Made by a program: the position numbers and the translations under genes. A DNA stretch of 64,000 nt from Haematobia irritans (lineage: Eukaryota > Arthropoda > Insecta > Diptera > Muscidae): positions 150,597,526-150,661,525 of the forward strand of contig NC_134397.1 of the NCBI RefSeq assembly GCF_050003625.1, written 5' to 3'. Positions 9,801 to 42,366 of the stretch are shown here, one piece after another. The stretch's first letter is position 1, and the number at the start of each line of letters is the position of its first letter. The notes below the pieces were generated by a model that searched no databases, was not told the DNA's origin, and saw only the letters and a program-made list of their open reading frames with translations.

Positions 9801-12025
9801 AGAATGTCCTCTTCAGAGATATCGGTGACTCTCGCAATAACCATAGGTTCAACTTTGGTGAGTTCTGAGGCAGTAGAAGCCTCCTCACGCATACGGTATC
9901 TATCCATGTCTTCAAATGTCTTGGTATCCCCCTCGACTTCGCAAGAGGATCCGCTTACTTCTGATTCAGACAGAGGCTTGTCCATTTCTGAATCCTTTAG
10001 CTGATCGTTTTTATACACCTTCATTTGGATATAATGAAAGCCATAACATACACGGCCCTGGGACTTTGCTAGATGTGGCAAAGACTGAGTGTTCAATATA
10101 AACACTGCATGCCGTCTTGGCCCATCCACTTCATCCAAACGGCCAACCTTCCAATCAGCTGTTGGAAGATCTGGATTGCATTGTTTCAGTCTATTTAAAA
10201 TAGATTCAGGGTCAGGAGGGTTTGCAGGTATCCACGCATGTGCTCTTGGTCTAGCCGGTATGTCTTTCTTCTCGACTAACTCTAGAGCAGCTCCTTCCCA
10301 AACTTCACCAATTAGTATCAGAGCAGCTTTAAAACATTCTATAGACCTCTGGTCCTCAAATGCGACTAGCTTAAATCGTCCTTGATACCAACCAGCCTCT
10401 TGGTGTCGAGGATCTGGACCGGGAAACTTTTCCAGCACCTGTGAGTAGACGCCAGACAAAGCATTCTCAATTTCCCCCCATTTTTGCTTTGGAACCATAC
10501 CGTCCAATGCTCCTTTATTTATGATAGCCATCACAAGGCTGTCTTTAGCAACTGAGGCAAACGATCGTTGATCCCTTTTGAGAGTAGTAATCAATTCCTA
10601 AATTTTTATATTTATATATCAAATTGTTTTTGTAACGTAGTCTACATATAGTAGTAAGATATATACTTCGTATTAAGGTGTAATTATATGTCAAGTTTTT
10701 GCAGTCCTTGATTGTAGTCCTAATTATTTTTATAATTTTTTTTAAGTAAATTTAATGTAATTCTTTATTTTGAGTATCCCTGTAACCGTATATGGCCATT
10801 TCGGCTTGGTTGTAAAACGAGTTAAATAAATAAAAATAAAATGCTCAGAAATGCTGCTAGCATTTCACGAAGTCAAATTGGTGGGTTTGTACACATGGGT
10901 GATTCGAATTATTGGTCTCTATGAATCCTGAGCCGACATCGTTTCGAGAGTAATAACAAATTTAATTTACTACGATTAACACGGAAATAAATTATCCGAA
11001 TGGACAAGGAGCTATTGAATTTTTAGTGATGATATATAAATACTTACCATTCTTCCTGGTCCCAATCCTCTAACTTTAACGCGAATAGTTTTCCAGCCTA
11101 ATTCAAGAGCTTTCTGAAAAATTTCAAAACTACGATTGTTAACAGGTTTATCAAATACACCGAAGGATTAAATATAACTTACGCTTCCAACGGTAATAGC
11201 AGTGGCTTGTGCGGCAATGTTAGTACCTTTGCGGGTATTTTTAAAACCTTCAACACCACAAGAATGCGTTAAACGTGGTACACCTGAAAAATTCAAAGCA
11301 TTAAATAAAATGTTTGTTGGAAAAATTGAAAATAGTTTCTTTTCGATTAGTCGAATTTTATAGTGACCAATAGCGGCATAAAAAAAGTCGAAGGAAAGGT
11401 AGATCTTTCTTTGGCAACTCAGATTAAACATCTTTTATTTCAAAAAGAGAATACAGGATATCATTTATTTCCATAATAAAATGATGAGCATGGACAGACT
11501 TATTTTGTTTATGAGCAGCAAATTTTTTTTCAATGATGGTACATTATTCACGGTTACTAGCCGACTTTCAGGCAACTCATAACATTTCTATGTTTGTAAC
11601 GAAACGACAAATAGGATAGTATTTACGATACCTAACTATGCCTTACCTTTGCTATCTGTGAATACAATAATGGTATTGTTTGGTGATACCCGAATATTCG
11701 CGATAGGAATATCACTGAAAGGAATTCCATTAAACAATTGCGTTGACGTTCCAGCGTCTGGAAAGAATTTGCCCTTTCTGAAAATAACAGTCGATTATAT
11801 TTCTTATGTTGAATTTATTACACAATAAACTTACTTTCCCAGTAAAGTATCAATATCTACGGATTTTTCACCGGCTGTGCCTTCATCTTTTGCTGGCATG
11901 GAAGCAAGCATCTCTTTGCGATCTTCAGCTTTCATTAACGTACTCGTTGTATGTAAGGCATGCTTTTGGACAATGGGCCATCTTACACTTTGTAACCCCA
12001 ACGATAGTAATGTTTTTAGTGACAT
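3858..12025 (-). CDS. mRpS11: Mitochondrial ribosomal protein uS11m (mRpS11), five exons
   Basis: Small-subunit protein of the mitochondrial ribosome, platform region (family knowledge). Coding exons on the minus strand: 11835-12025, 11647-11777, 11183-11283, 11048-11113 and 3858-3965. All joins have GT donors and AG acceptors and keep frame, giving 198 residues. The first exon starts [11 protein letters not shown] and looks like a mitochondrial targeting peptide. The uS11 core follows: [30 protein letters not shown], then the last exon with [18 protein letters not shown] and a basic C-terminus (RARKQRSL). The first three introns are short; the fourth (3966-11047) is about 7.1 kb and holds a LINE, a 29-bp-repeat array and a SINE head. 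Start choice: first ATG, facing Ns1 across about 0.5 kb. Splicing is inferred, but family motifs make the gene call firm. Confidence 0.9.
4062..4330. other. mRpS11 intron 4, unique-looking part
   Basis: AT-rich intronic DNA between the last mRpS11 exon and the first transposon piece. Nothing recognised. Confidence 0.4.
4331..4400 (+). mobile_element. SINE head fragment (tRNA-like)
   Basis: The run GTGCAATGGTTAGCATG is shared with the head of the full SINE at 32004. The downstream part (ACATACGAAGG, then a degraded B-box-like GGTTAAATTCC) follows at matching spacing. The body and tail of the SINE are missing here. Confidence 0.5.
4413..5695 (-). mobile_element. 29-bp-repeat hAT-like MITE, copy 2 (interrupted)
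   Basis: The conserved end AAGGTTGCCACTCGTGCC at 4414-4431 is followed by ACCAAAATTT blocks and, after unrelated sequence (about 4490-5030), an array of about 22 units of 29 bp at 5050-5690 (core TTTCTATAGAAAATTTTGTC). Orientation is opposite to copy 1. The other end is not recognisable near 5700. The insert includes a dispersed unit at 4641-4757 also found at 35536-35640. Confidence 0.6.
4641..4757 (+). repeat. Dispersed repeat unit shared with 35.5 kb
   Basis: The sequence starting CCATCTTGCAGTCTATAGGG and ending near GTTTAGTCAATGCATGG is repeated with few changes at 35536-35640. Both copies sit inside 29-bp-repeat transposons. Family unknown. Confidence 0.7.
5700..6370. other. mRpS11 intron 4, no gene seen
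   Basis: Intronic sequence between the repeat array and the LINE tail. One 73-codon open frame (5784-6005) has no recognisable domain and is not supported as a gene. Confidence 0.4.
6421..6459 (-). repeat. LINE 3' segment shared exactly with the SINE
   Basis: On the minus strand this 39-nt stretch (starting AATGTGGTATCACAATGG) is identical to the SINE 3' region at about 32274-32312. It lies just before the (TAACC)n tail in both elements, the expected position for the site recognised by the LINE reverse transcriptase. Confidence 0.85.
6518..8728 (-). pseudogene. LINE ORF2 part: reverse transcriptase and RNase H
   Basis: A 736-codon open frame. RT signatures: PKAGK...FRPISL near residue 30-45, [23 protein letters not shown], and the catalytic YADDVALAV. 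An RNase H domain follows: FYTDGSK (first Asp), an internal Glu in [22 protein letters not shown], and [18 protein letters not shown]. The end has a Cys/His-type stretch ([21 protein letters not shown]) common in LOA/I-type elements. The frame stays open upstream of this ATG to about 8840 ([19 protein letters not shown]), so the annotated start is not the real protein start. It belongs to ORF2 and is separated from the endonuclease by a deletion and frame change. Confidence 0.9.
8827..9768 (-). pseudogene. LINE ORF2 part: AP-type endonuclease
   Basis: A 314-codon frame with an exonuclease-endonuclease-phosphatase fold. Motifs: [11 protein letters not shown] at the start, [10 protein letters not shown] with the catalytic Glu, [14 protein letters not shown] with the paired Asp-Asn, DITLAS, and HSFSDHRYI with the final Asp-His. 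It overlaps the end of ORF1 by 56 nt in another frame, typical of two-ORF LINEs. It ends in [16 protein letters not shown] and then a stop. In relatives a linker of roughly 150-200 residues joins this point to the RT; here RT sequence begins at once in another frame. Confidence 0.88.
9713..10594 (-). CDS. LINE ORF1 protein (DUF4780-like)
   Basis: A 293-codon intact frame. The central part (PRAHAWIP, then [23 protein letters not shown]) resembles the DUF4780-type domain of insect LINE ORF1 proteins as I recall it; the role is presumed RNA binding. The C-terminal third is acidic and Ser/Thr/Glu-rich ([16 protein letters not shown]). No CCHC zinc knuckles are visible. It overlaps the endonuclease frame of ORF2 by 56 nt. 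Confidence 0.75.
   Translation of the reverse strand: MITTLKRDQRSFASVAKDSLVMAIINKGALDGMVPKQKWGEIENALSGVYSQVLEKFPGPDPRHQEAGWYQGRFKLVAFEDQRSIECFKAALILIGEVWEGAALELVEKKDIPARPRAHAWIPANPPDPESILNRLKQCNPDLPTADWKVGRLDEVDGPRRHAVFILNTQSLPHLAKSQGRVCYGFHYIQMKVYKNDQLKDSEMDKPLSESEVSGSSCEVEGDTKTFEDMDRYRMREEASTASELTKVEPMVIARVTDISEEDILDDSIEAADVTVVENLDGPTDPPDKSSSL
10600..10850 (+). mobile_element. 3' end of a second, 5'-truncated LINE (candidate)
   Basis: The sequence ends in GTAAAACGAGTTAAATAAAT followed by an A-rich AAATAAAAATAAAA tail, typical of jockey- or I-type LINE 3' ends. Orientation is opposite to the LOA-like element beside it. No coding part survives. Confidence 0.4.
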
Positions 12026-12523
12026 TTTCTGTTAACAATTGGTGAATATAACAAATCTGCAACAAAACATAACACAAGTATGGAACACACTGAAATTACA
12101 TCACATATAACAGCTGAGTATTAATAACAGAGTGATTCAAAGATAACTAATTATGTTTGGATAAGGAAAGACACAAGGTAGTTCATAAATCGCCAACGTA
12201 CATACATATTACCATATTCAATATTTTGTAATTGACTTGAAACGCATTTCTTCGATGTTACTTGTAAACCTAAGAAATTTTATGTATATCGTACATGTAT
12301 TTTAATCGTGTATGACCATGTATTATTTCTTCGTAACTTCTAAACATACTATTGCTGTTCAAAGGTCCATTAAAACAATATTTTTATACAGTACTTCCGA
12401 CCAGATGGTTTTGTTTACAGACGAAGAAATATCCAAAGTCTTGGCAACTCTGCCATTCTCTCTCTCTCCGAGATTGACATTCGACTTTGTTTCACGTGTT
12501 TTGAAAATATTTAACAATTGGAA
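12026..12523. promoter_or_regulatory. Shared divergent promoter region of mRpS11 and Ns1
   Basis: The start codons of mRpS11 (minus) and Ns1 (plus) are 498 bp apart with no other gene or transposon between them, so one intergenic region must serve both. A CT-rich run (CTCTCTCTCTCCG, about 12457-12469) and a CACGTG E-box lie close to Ns1. No TATA box is obvious at a convincing place. Confidence 0.6.
12493..12498. promoter_or_regulatory. CACGTG E-box at the Ns1 start
   Basis: A palindromic CACGTG 26 bp before the Ns1 ATG. This is the preferred Myc/Max site, and ribosome-biogenesis genes including nucleostemins are known Myc targets in animals. Function here is inferred from position only. Confidence 0.5.
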
Positions 12524-15229
12524 ATGGCTTTAAAACGATTAAGAAGTAAGTTTTTATTTAAAAATTGTAGGAAAAATATTTAATTTTTTTGATTTTAATA
12601 GCTAAAAAGTCCAAGCGTATCACCGGCAAGCTTAAGCATAAAATTGAGAAGAAAGTCCGTGATCACAATAGAAAAGTACGCCGTGCTGAAAAGAAAAATC
12701 CGAAAAAGGGTAGCAAGAAACAAAAGCTAATTCAAATACCAAACATTTGTCCCTTCAAAGATGATATTCTTAAGGAAGTGGAAGAGGCCAAGAAGCGTCA
12801 GGAAGAAGAACGTTTGAAACGACGTGAGGCCTACAGATTGGAAAAAGATCAAAATAGATTTAAAACTCTTTCAGATTTGGTTGATGATGCAGATATGCGT
12901 GGTACTGTGCATTCCATAATGCACGAGAACGATGTTGTCAGCGATGAGGTATATGTCTCATTTTTTTTTAAATCCCTGTTATTTTAGTTTGTTAATTTTC
13001 TATGATAACACAAAAAACTTCAATATCTATATATATATATTTTAGAAACAATATAAAGGTTCTGACACAAAAGAGCAATCTCTCAAACAGTACTTCAAAG
13101 AGTTTAAAAAAGTCTTGGAAAATGCCGATGTTGTATTGGAAGTAGTCGATGCCCGCGATCCTTTGGGAACACGTTGTGTTGAAGTCGAACGTGCTGTAAA
13201 ATCAGCACCTGGCAATAAACGTCTGGTGCTAATACTAAACAAAGCTGATTTGGTACCCAAAGAGAATTTAAATGCTTGGCTAAAATATTTCCGGCGTTTG
13301 GGTCCAGTCACAGCATTTAAGGCTTCGACACAAGATCAAAATACAAAACTTGGTAGACGTAAATTTCATCAAATGAATTCGGAAAAAGCCATGCAAGGTT
13401 CAATGTGTGTTGGTGCTGAACTTTTAATGTCTATGTTGGGTAATTATTGCCGGAATAAAGGTATCAAGACTTCGATACGCGTCGGTGTTGTTGGTATCCC
13501 AAATGTTGGTAAAAGTTCAATAATTAATTCATTGACACGTGGTAAATCATGTTCAGTTGGATGCACACCTGGTGTAACGAGGTAAGTGTTTGCTTATTAG
13601 ATTCTGGTTCGGGTATAGAATTTTAGGGTACATTGTTTTAACCACAAATGTGGACTATAACTTTTTTAAAGCACAAAATTGTCTTAGAGGATCGAATGCT
13701 AGGTTAAAAGATAGAGCCCTTAGATTAAAAAATTAACGAAAAATTAATGATAAAAGACCATTTCGTATTCTAGGGAAATCTAGGATGTTTAGATTGATTT
13801 GCAGTATTCAGCCATGCAACAATGGTTAGTGTAAATACTGAACTGCTAGGTAATTTTGCAAGGGTATTTTTCGGAAAGTGGGTTTTTCAGAATTTTTAAT
13901 TAATATTAATCACCTGGGAATTTTTATAGATACATTCTATTATTGAATCACAATGGACCAACTATGGTCTAATTGGACACAAACCCGCTAGTTCGGATTG
14001 GTGTCAACCTCCATAACCTATTGTCTAAAAAGGCCTCTATTTGGCCCTATGTCAAATTATAAAAAAAAAACTGACTTTGATTAGAGTATTGAACTTGGAT
14101 TAAGGCATTTTTAGTGGTTGGAAAAGACATAATCGTGTACTCATTGATATATAGTGAACATTCAGGAGAATTATATGATATGTGAAACTATGTTCGATCA
14201 AATCATGCCTAATTTGTAGATTTCCTGTACTTTCAGAGCTATGCAAGAAGTAGAGTTGGATTCAAAAATCAAACTGATTGATTGTCCTGGTATTGTATTT
14301 ACAAACTCTGGAAAGAACGACAATATGCCAGCTGTATTAAAAAATGCACAGCGTGTTGGTGACGTAAAGGATCCTTTTACCATTGCTGAAAGTGTTTTGA
14401 AACGGGCTAGCAAGGAATATTTCTGCAAATTGTACGATATTACGGAATACGATAGTTTTGAAGAATTCTTTGCAAAAAAGGCAGCACGAATGGGTAAGTT
14501 GGAAATAAGGTGATATTAATTTTCAATAACTTTAAATTGGGTCTTATTGTAAAGCAAAAACTTATACTCATATTTATATTTTCAGGAAAGTTTTTAAAAA
14601 AGGGTGTACCAGATGTTGTTGCTGCTGCACGTAGTGTTCTAAATGATTGGAATACAGGAAAAATTAAATATTGTACACAACCTCCAGAAATAGTAGAAAA
14701 TTCAGATATCCATGTCAGCGCATCTATTGTACATGCTGAGGCACGAGAATTTGATGTGGATAATTTTGAGGCCATGGAGACAGAGATTCTCAATAATTTT
14801 GATGTTAAAAAAGATGAAGTCATGGAAATTACATCAACAGGTCCGGTGGAATATAAACCCATGGATGATGAGGATAAGGATGGGGAACAGAATACGGTAA
14901 TCGATGAAACAGAATTGCATAGCAAAAGAAAGAAGAGGAAATTAGATGAAAGTGATAGAAAAGAAAAATCAGATCCCACATTGGAATTAGAAGGTAAAAT
15001 TATCAATTTGTGTACGTGTGTTGGTCAAAAATCTCTAATCCTATTTTATGTTACAGGCAATCAAACATTAAACAAAAATCTAAATGAACTACAAAAGAAG
15101 AAGAAAAAACAAAATATTCGAAATGAAAAGAAAGTTTCCAAAATTGCCGATGTTTTGGATAGTTTCAGCATAAGTAATACAAGTGCCGATGATAAATATG
15201 ATTTTGATGAAGACTATGTTATTGAATAA
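12524..15229 (+). CDS. Ns1: Nucleostemin 1 GTPase, six exons
   Basis: Nucleolar circularly permuted GTPase of the YlqF/YawG family acting in large ribosomal subunit assembly (family knowledge). Exons: 12524-12545, 12602-12948, 13046-13581, 14237-14493, 14586-14993 and 15057-15229. All introns are GT-AG, and the joined frame is 580 codons plus stop. The N-terminus is very basic ([17 protein letters not shown]), a likely nucleolar signal, followed by a coiled coil (about residues 70-100). The GTPase motifs come in permuted order: NKAD at 188-191 (G4), GIPNVGKS at 273-280 (G1), DCPG at 317-320 (G3). The C-terminus is charged and Lys-rich and ends DEDYVIE. Start: first ATG giving MALKRLRTKKSKR once exon 1 is joined. 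The last intron (14994-15056) is 63 bp, stop-free and in frame. Confidence 0.93.
13582..14236 (+). other. Ns1 intron 3 (655 bp)
   Basis: GT-AG intron with no recognisable repeat or ORF. It splits an Arg codon directly after the G1 exon. Confidence 0.75.
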
Positions 15230-15534
15230 TATAAACTAGACTATTAGTTTTTTGGATTTAGCTTCTACTCTAAAAATACTTGGTATAAAATTGGTTATGT
15301 ATTGGTGATGTACATAAGAAATTTTAAAGGAATTTTATTGGTAATAAATCGACCATATAAAGAATATCACTTTTTTGTGTTTTAAATGTTAAATTTCCCT
15401 TTACATTGTAGTTTTTAAAATAGTGGGATAATTTCATGAAAATAAAAGACTCCTTATTCAACACGGCAGTCAATTGAATGTTACAGTCGATGGCGAGATA
15501 AATCTGACTATAAATTATCCGAAGATACACGTCA
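15230..15534. other. Ns1 3' flank
   Basis: AT-rich sequence with candidate poly(A) signals AATAAA near 15340 and 15440. No gene seen. Confidence 0.5.
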
Positions 15535-15845
15535 GCTACGCTACTATCAATTACTCATAGGTAGGAATTGAGGCAGCTGCATTTGTCCGATCTTAGTTGG
15601 CCCAAAAAACATATGTCCCCTTTTTGGGGATTTTTGATACGATTTTGCGGAATGGTATATTCAGCAATATTCAAATATATATTCAGCAAAGATATTAGAC
15701 ACACGTCTGCTGCGCTACTATCAATTACTGATAGATAGGAATTGTGTCGGCAGCACTTGTCTGATATTAGTTGGACCATACCCAACGATTTTTTAACATA
15801 TGTCCCCACTTTAGGGATTTTTGATACGAATTTTGGGAATGGTAA
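15535..15845. repeat. Two-unit degenerate direct repeat, about 170 bp period
   Basis: A block with GCTACTATCAATTACT, TAGGAATTG, ACATATGTCCCC and GGGATTTTTGATACGA occurs twice (about 15540-15655 and 15712-15842) with substitutions and small gaps. Probably a transposon remnant. Confidence 0.65.
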
Positions 15846-15977
15846 TCGGTTCATAATTCCGAATTAGGCTGCTAAAAATATTACATACACCCGAGCTTTC
15901 AACGCCTACAGGTCAGCGCGTGGATGGACTAGGAACTCACAAACATAGAGGAAAACAACATAATTATGTTGATATCT

Positions 15978-16500
15978 TTATCCGTTCAAAATTTGCAGAA
16001 TTATTTTCAAAACAACCGCGATTTGGAACCCACTGTACGCTGCCGGAGATATCACCCCACCATGAAGAACTCCCTGTTTCACTCTACGGGGTATTGGCTT
16101 CTTATCTCTAAATTCCACATATGATTGGCGTACGCACAGATAATTTTGAACCCAACGCTTGGTTTCTGCCGGTAGGGACGTATTAACGATGTCCGCGAAT
16201 AGTTTGACATGGTTCAATGTAAGGAATGCCTTCGATAGGTCAAGCGCCACGAGAACCGTCCCGCGATAGACTTGGACTGATTAAGACCTCAATTTATATA
16301 GAGAGCTGCAGTGGCGCTATCCACTTTACGGAATCCCAGTTGATGATTGGCAGCTGGATTCAAATTCTCCAAAAGGCTGCGGAGGAGTACTGCCTCATGT
16401 GTGTCTTGGCTACTGGCGAGTGGAGGGAAATCGATCTGTATGATTCACCCTTGCTCGAGTCTTTGCCTGGCTTCAGCAGTAGCTTCTCCAGGTGCTGAAG
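15978..16500 (-). pseudogene. Jockey-like LINE reverse transcriptase fragment
   Basis: Minus-strand remnants of an RT domain. Near 16250-15990 it reads ALDLSKAF, AETKRWVQNYL, SYVEFRDKK, IPRRVKQGV and GGVISPA, matching the RT palm with one degenerate step before GGVISP. Upstream, in broken frames (about 16500-16270), pieces like LLENLNPAANHQLGF and ASSQDTHEAVLL recall the region before it. The YADD motif is lost. Stops and shifts make it dead. It lies between Ns1 and the DCST gene. Confidence 0.75.
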
Positions 16501-16624
16501 ATTTTTTTTTATCGAATATTAAATTTCTTTGAGTGTATTAAATTATTCTTTGTCGACATTTCTATACTCAATACGTCATTATAATTTAAAATATTTGTTT
16601 TTATTTAATTTATTCCAAAATAAA

Positions 16625-40120
<23,496 letters not shown>

Positions 40121-41073
40121 ATTTATATTTATTACATTTACTAGCCGAAGCTTGTTTTTTACAACTAAGAGACTATTTGTTAAACAAATATCACATTTAC
40201 TTCGAAATTAATTTTTAGGGAACAATTTGCGTTAACTAATTCTGCCATATCCTTCACAGAAAGGATTTGGTTTTCGAAATTCACGTGAATGCGAATTCAA
40301 TTTATTGGTGGGACTTATCCAGTTTTTTAAGGTTAAGGTAGAAGATAAGTTCCTAGAAGGATATAGAGTGTTTTCGGGCAAACAAACTATTTTATATTTA
40401 TGCTGTGGTTTATTTTTCTTCAAGTGGCGTGACCATTAAATTCCTCCGACCGATATTTGATAAAAATTTTAATAAAATTTGATAAAAAAGTGAATTTGGA
40501 AATTCGAATTAAAACTGTCACGACAGTGTAATTCTCACTTTTTATTGCTGGATCACTTTCAATGACTCCAACAGTAAAATATATGCAGAAATATTAACAT
40601 GGACGCTCGTTAAGTTACCAAACTAAAAAATAAAACGAAGAACTCCTTCAAAGAGTAGGATCAGGGGAACACAATGTCGTGGATTTGCTTTGAATTTCTA
40701 GCGTGGTATCGGTATTTCAACTGCATATGTTTTCTGTCAAATAGCTCAGAGAAAGTAAATATCTAAAAGTTCTTGAAAAATTGAGCATAATAACAGTTTT
40801 CAAAATGTCTGGCAAGGAGAAAATGCGTTTCCCGAACATATGGCGGAAAATGAAGCACACTCTATGTTGCCTGACAATTTCATGTAAATTTAACTTTTTA
40901 CTTAAAGAAGTCTGACAAGACGGAGTTTCCTGCAGATTTCAACAAAAACTGAAACTTTTAATTAAAAAAAAATAGAAAAGGAGGAAGTGCCCCTCGCCGA
41001 GCAAATATCGAAAAATTACTTATCTTATATTCTTTTCATAACCACTCCAGCATTCCCTTATGAATTCGAAGTA
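40121..41073. other. 3' flank of the DCST gene
   Basis: No gene or clear repeat. Short open frames lack recognisable domains. Confidence 0.4.
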
Positions 41074-41222
41074 CAGTGAAACCTCTCAAAATCCAATCGG
41101 ACACCCTCAAAAGTGGACAATTTTCGTGTCACATTGAAATTAATCTCTCATAAGTGGACACCTCCCAAAATGTGGATAAAATTTAGGCGTCCATGGGTGT
41201 TCACTTCTGGGAGAGTTCACTG
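41074..41222. mobile_element. 149-bp pogo/Tigger-like MITE
   Basis: Ends CAGTGAAACCTCTC and GAGAGTTCACTG, flanked by TA at 41072-41073 and 41223-41224. CAGTGRAACCTCTC is the classic pogo-group terminus. Inside, GGACACCTCCC words face TGTCCGATTGG words. Confidence 0.75.
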
Positions 41223-41224
41223 TA

Positions 41225-41825
41225 TTCTAAAAGGGAGTACCTTTCCTTAACCTGATATTGAAAAATCAAGTACGTTGTGTTAATGTAATCACCTATTCCC
41301 ACGTTCCCTATAAATTTCAAGTAAATCGGAGAAGTTTAGATTTTGCGTTATTCTTTTCAAAAGGGGACGTCCAATTTACCGATCAAATATCACCAAATAT
41401 TTTTGTCTAGACACCAGTCTCACCCTTCCTCGAACATTTCAAGAAAATCGGATAACTTTTCTTCAGCACACATCATCCAAGAATGGCTTAAACTGGGGTT
41501 CATCGCATCATCTCTAATGGCCTGAGGCATTTTGGAGGGAAAGGTTTGAACGTCGCTTCGCAGGTAATTGTCCAAAATACTGCAGAGCTACTTTCGTGCA
41601 GTGTGTGTCGGTCGTTTAAAAACCATAATTTATGTCAAAGGAAATCGATTCGAACAAATCCTAAACTGATTCCAAAATGTGATGATTTTTTCACACATTT
41701 TTGTTTTTGCACAATAAACTGAAAAAATATAGCGATGTATTTTGCTGCATTACATATCAGCCGGCCTGTTTGTATTTACGAGATAGGAATATTACATCTA
41801 TAATTGAAATGCGAATGACAAGCCA
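41225..41825. other. Intergenic, nothing recognised
   Basis: Repeated AAATCGGA-type words suggest old INE-1-like material, but no boundary or ORF is convincing. Confidence 0.35.
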
Positions 41826-41829
41826 GTTC

Positions 41830-42340
41830 TCACAGTTGGTAGAATTCTACCAAAAATGGTAGATTTTTTACTGTTTGGTAGATTGGTAGAGATCTTAATT
41901 TTTTGGTAGATTTTGAAATATATTTCTTTCCAAAATTTCTATAGAAATAAACTTTTGACAAAACTTTGTATAGAAATAAAATTAAAATAAAATAAAATAA
42001 AATAAAATAAAATAAAATTTTGACAAAATTTTCTATGGAAACAAAATTTTCTATAAAAATAAAATTTTCACAAAATATTCTATAGAAATAAAATTTTGAC
42101 AAAATTTACTATAGAAATAAAATTTTGACAAAATTTTCTATAGAAATAACATCTTGACAAAATTTTCTATAGAAATAAAATTTTGACAAAATTTTCTATA
42201 AAAATAAAAAAAATCTTGATAAAATTTTTTATACAAATAAATCTTTGACAAAATTGTCTATAGAAATAAATTTTTTGTAGAAATAAAAATTTGACAAAAA
42301 TTTCTATATGTTAGAAATAAAAATTTAAAAAATTTTTGTT
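41830..42340 (+). mobile_element. 29-bp-repeat hAT-like MITE, copy 6 (left part)
   Basis: The left block ACAGTTGGTAGAATTCTACC plus four more GGTAG words is followed by about a dozen 29-bp units. An (AAAAT)n microsatellite of about 40 bp (41978-42017) has grown inside the array. The right end is missing; an INE-1-like element starts at 42367. Confidence 0.7.
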
Positions 42341-42366
42341 GTTATTTTCTTATTTATTTTTGTTTA

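Larger units (their letters stand above)
6371..10594 (-). mobile_element. Defective LOA-like non-LTR retrotransposon (LINE)
   Basis: Minus-strand LINE with ORF1 (9713-10594), then ORF2 with endonuclease (8827-9768) and reverse transcriptase plus RNase H (6518-8728). A short 3' UTR ends in a (TAACC)4 tail (AGGTT units on the plus strand, about 6374-6395). RNase H at the C-terminus and the ORF1 type point to the LOA/I group. It lies in mRpS11 intron 4 in the same orientation as the host gene. The 5' end is not resolved. ORF2 is broken by a deletion plus a frame change near 8830, so this copy cannot make a complete ORF2 protein. Confidence 0.85.

Noticed and set aside
12312..12533. 73-codon frame overlapping the Ns1 start
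   Set aside because: Lies in the promoter region, ends just after the Ns1 ATG in another frame, and has no domain. It is a potential upstream ORF only if transcription starts before 12312.
16529..16624. Longer N-terminus for the DCST product
   Set aside because: The frame opens at TTG; the first ATG is at 16625, and family-like hydrophobic segments all follow it.
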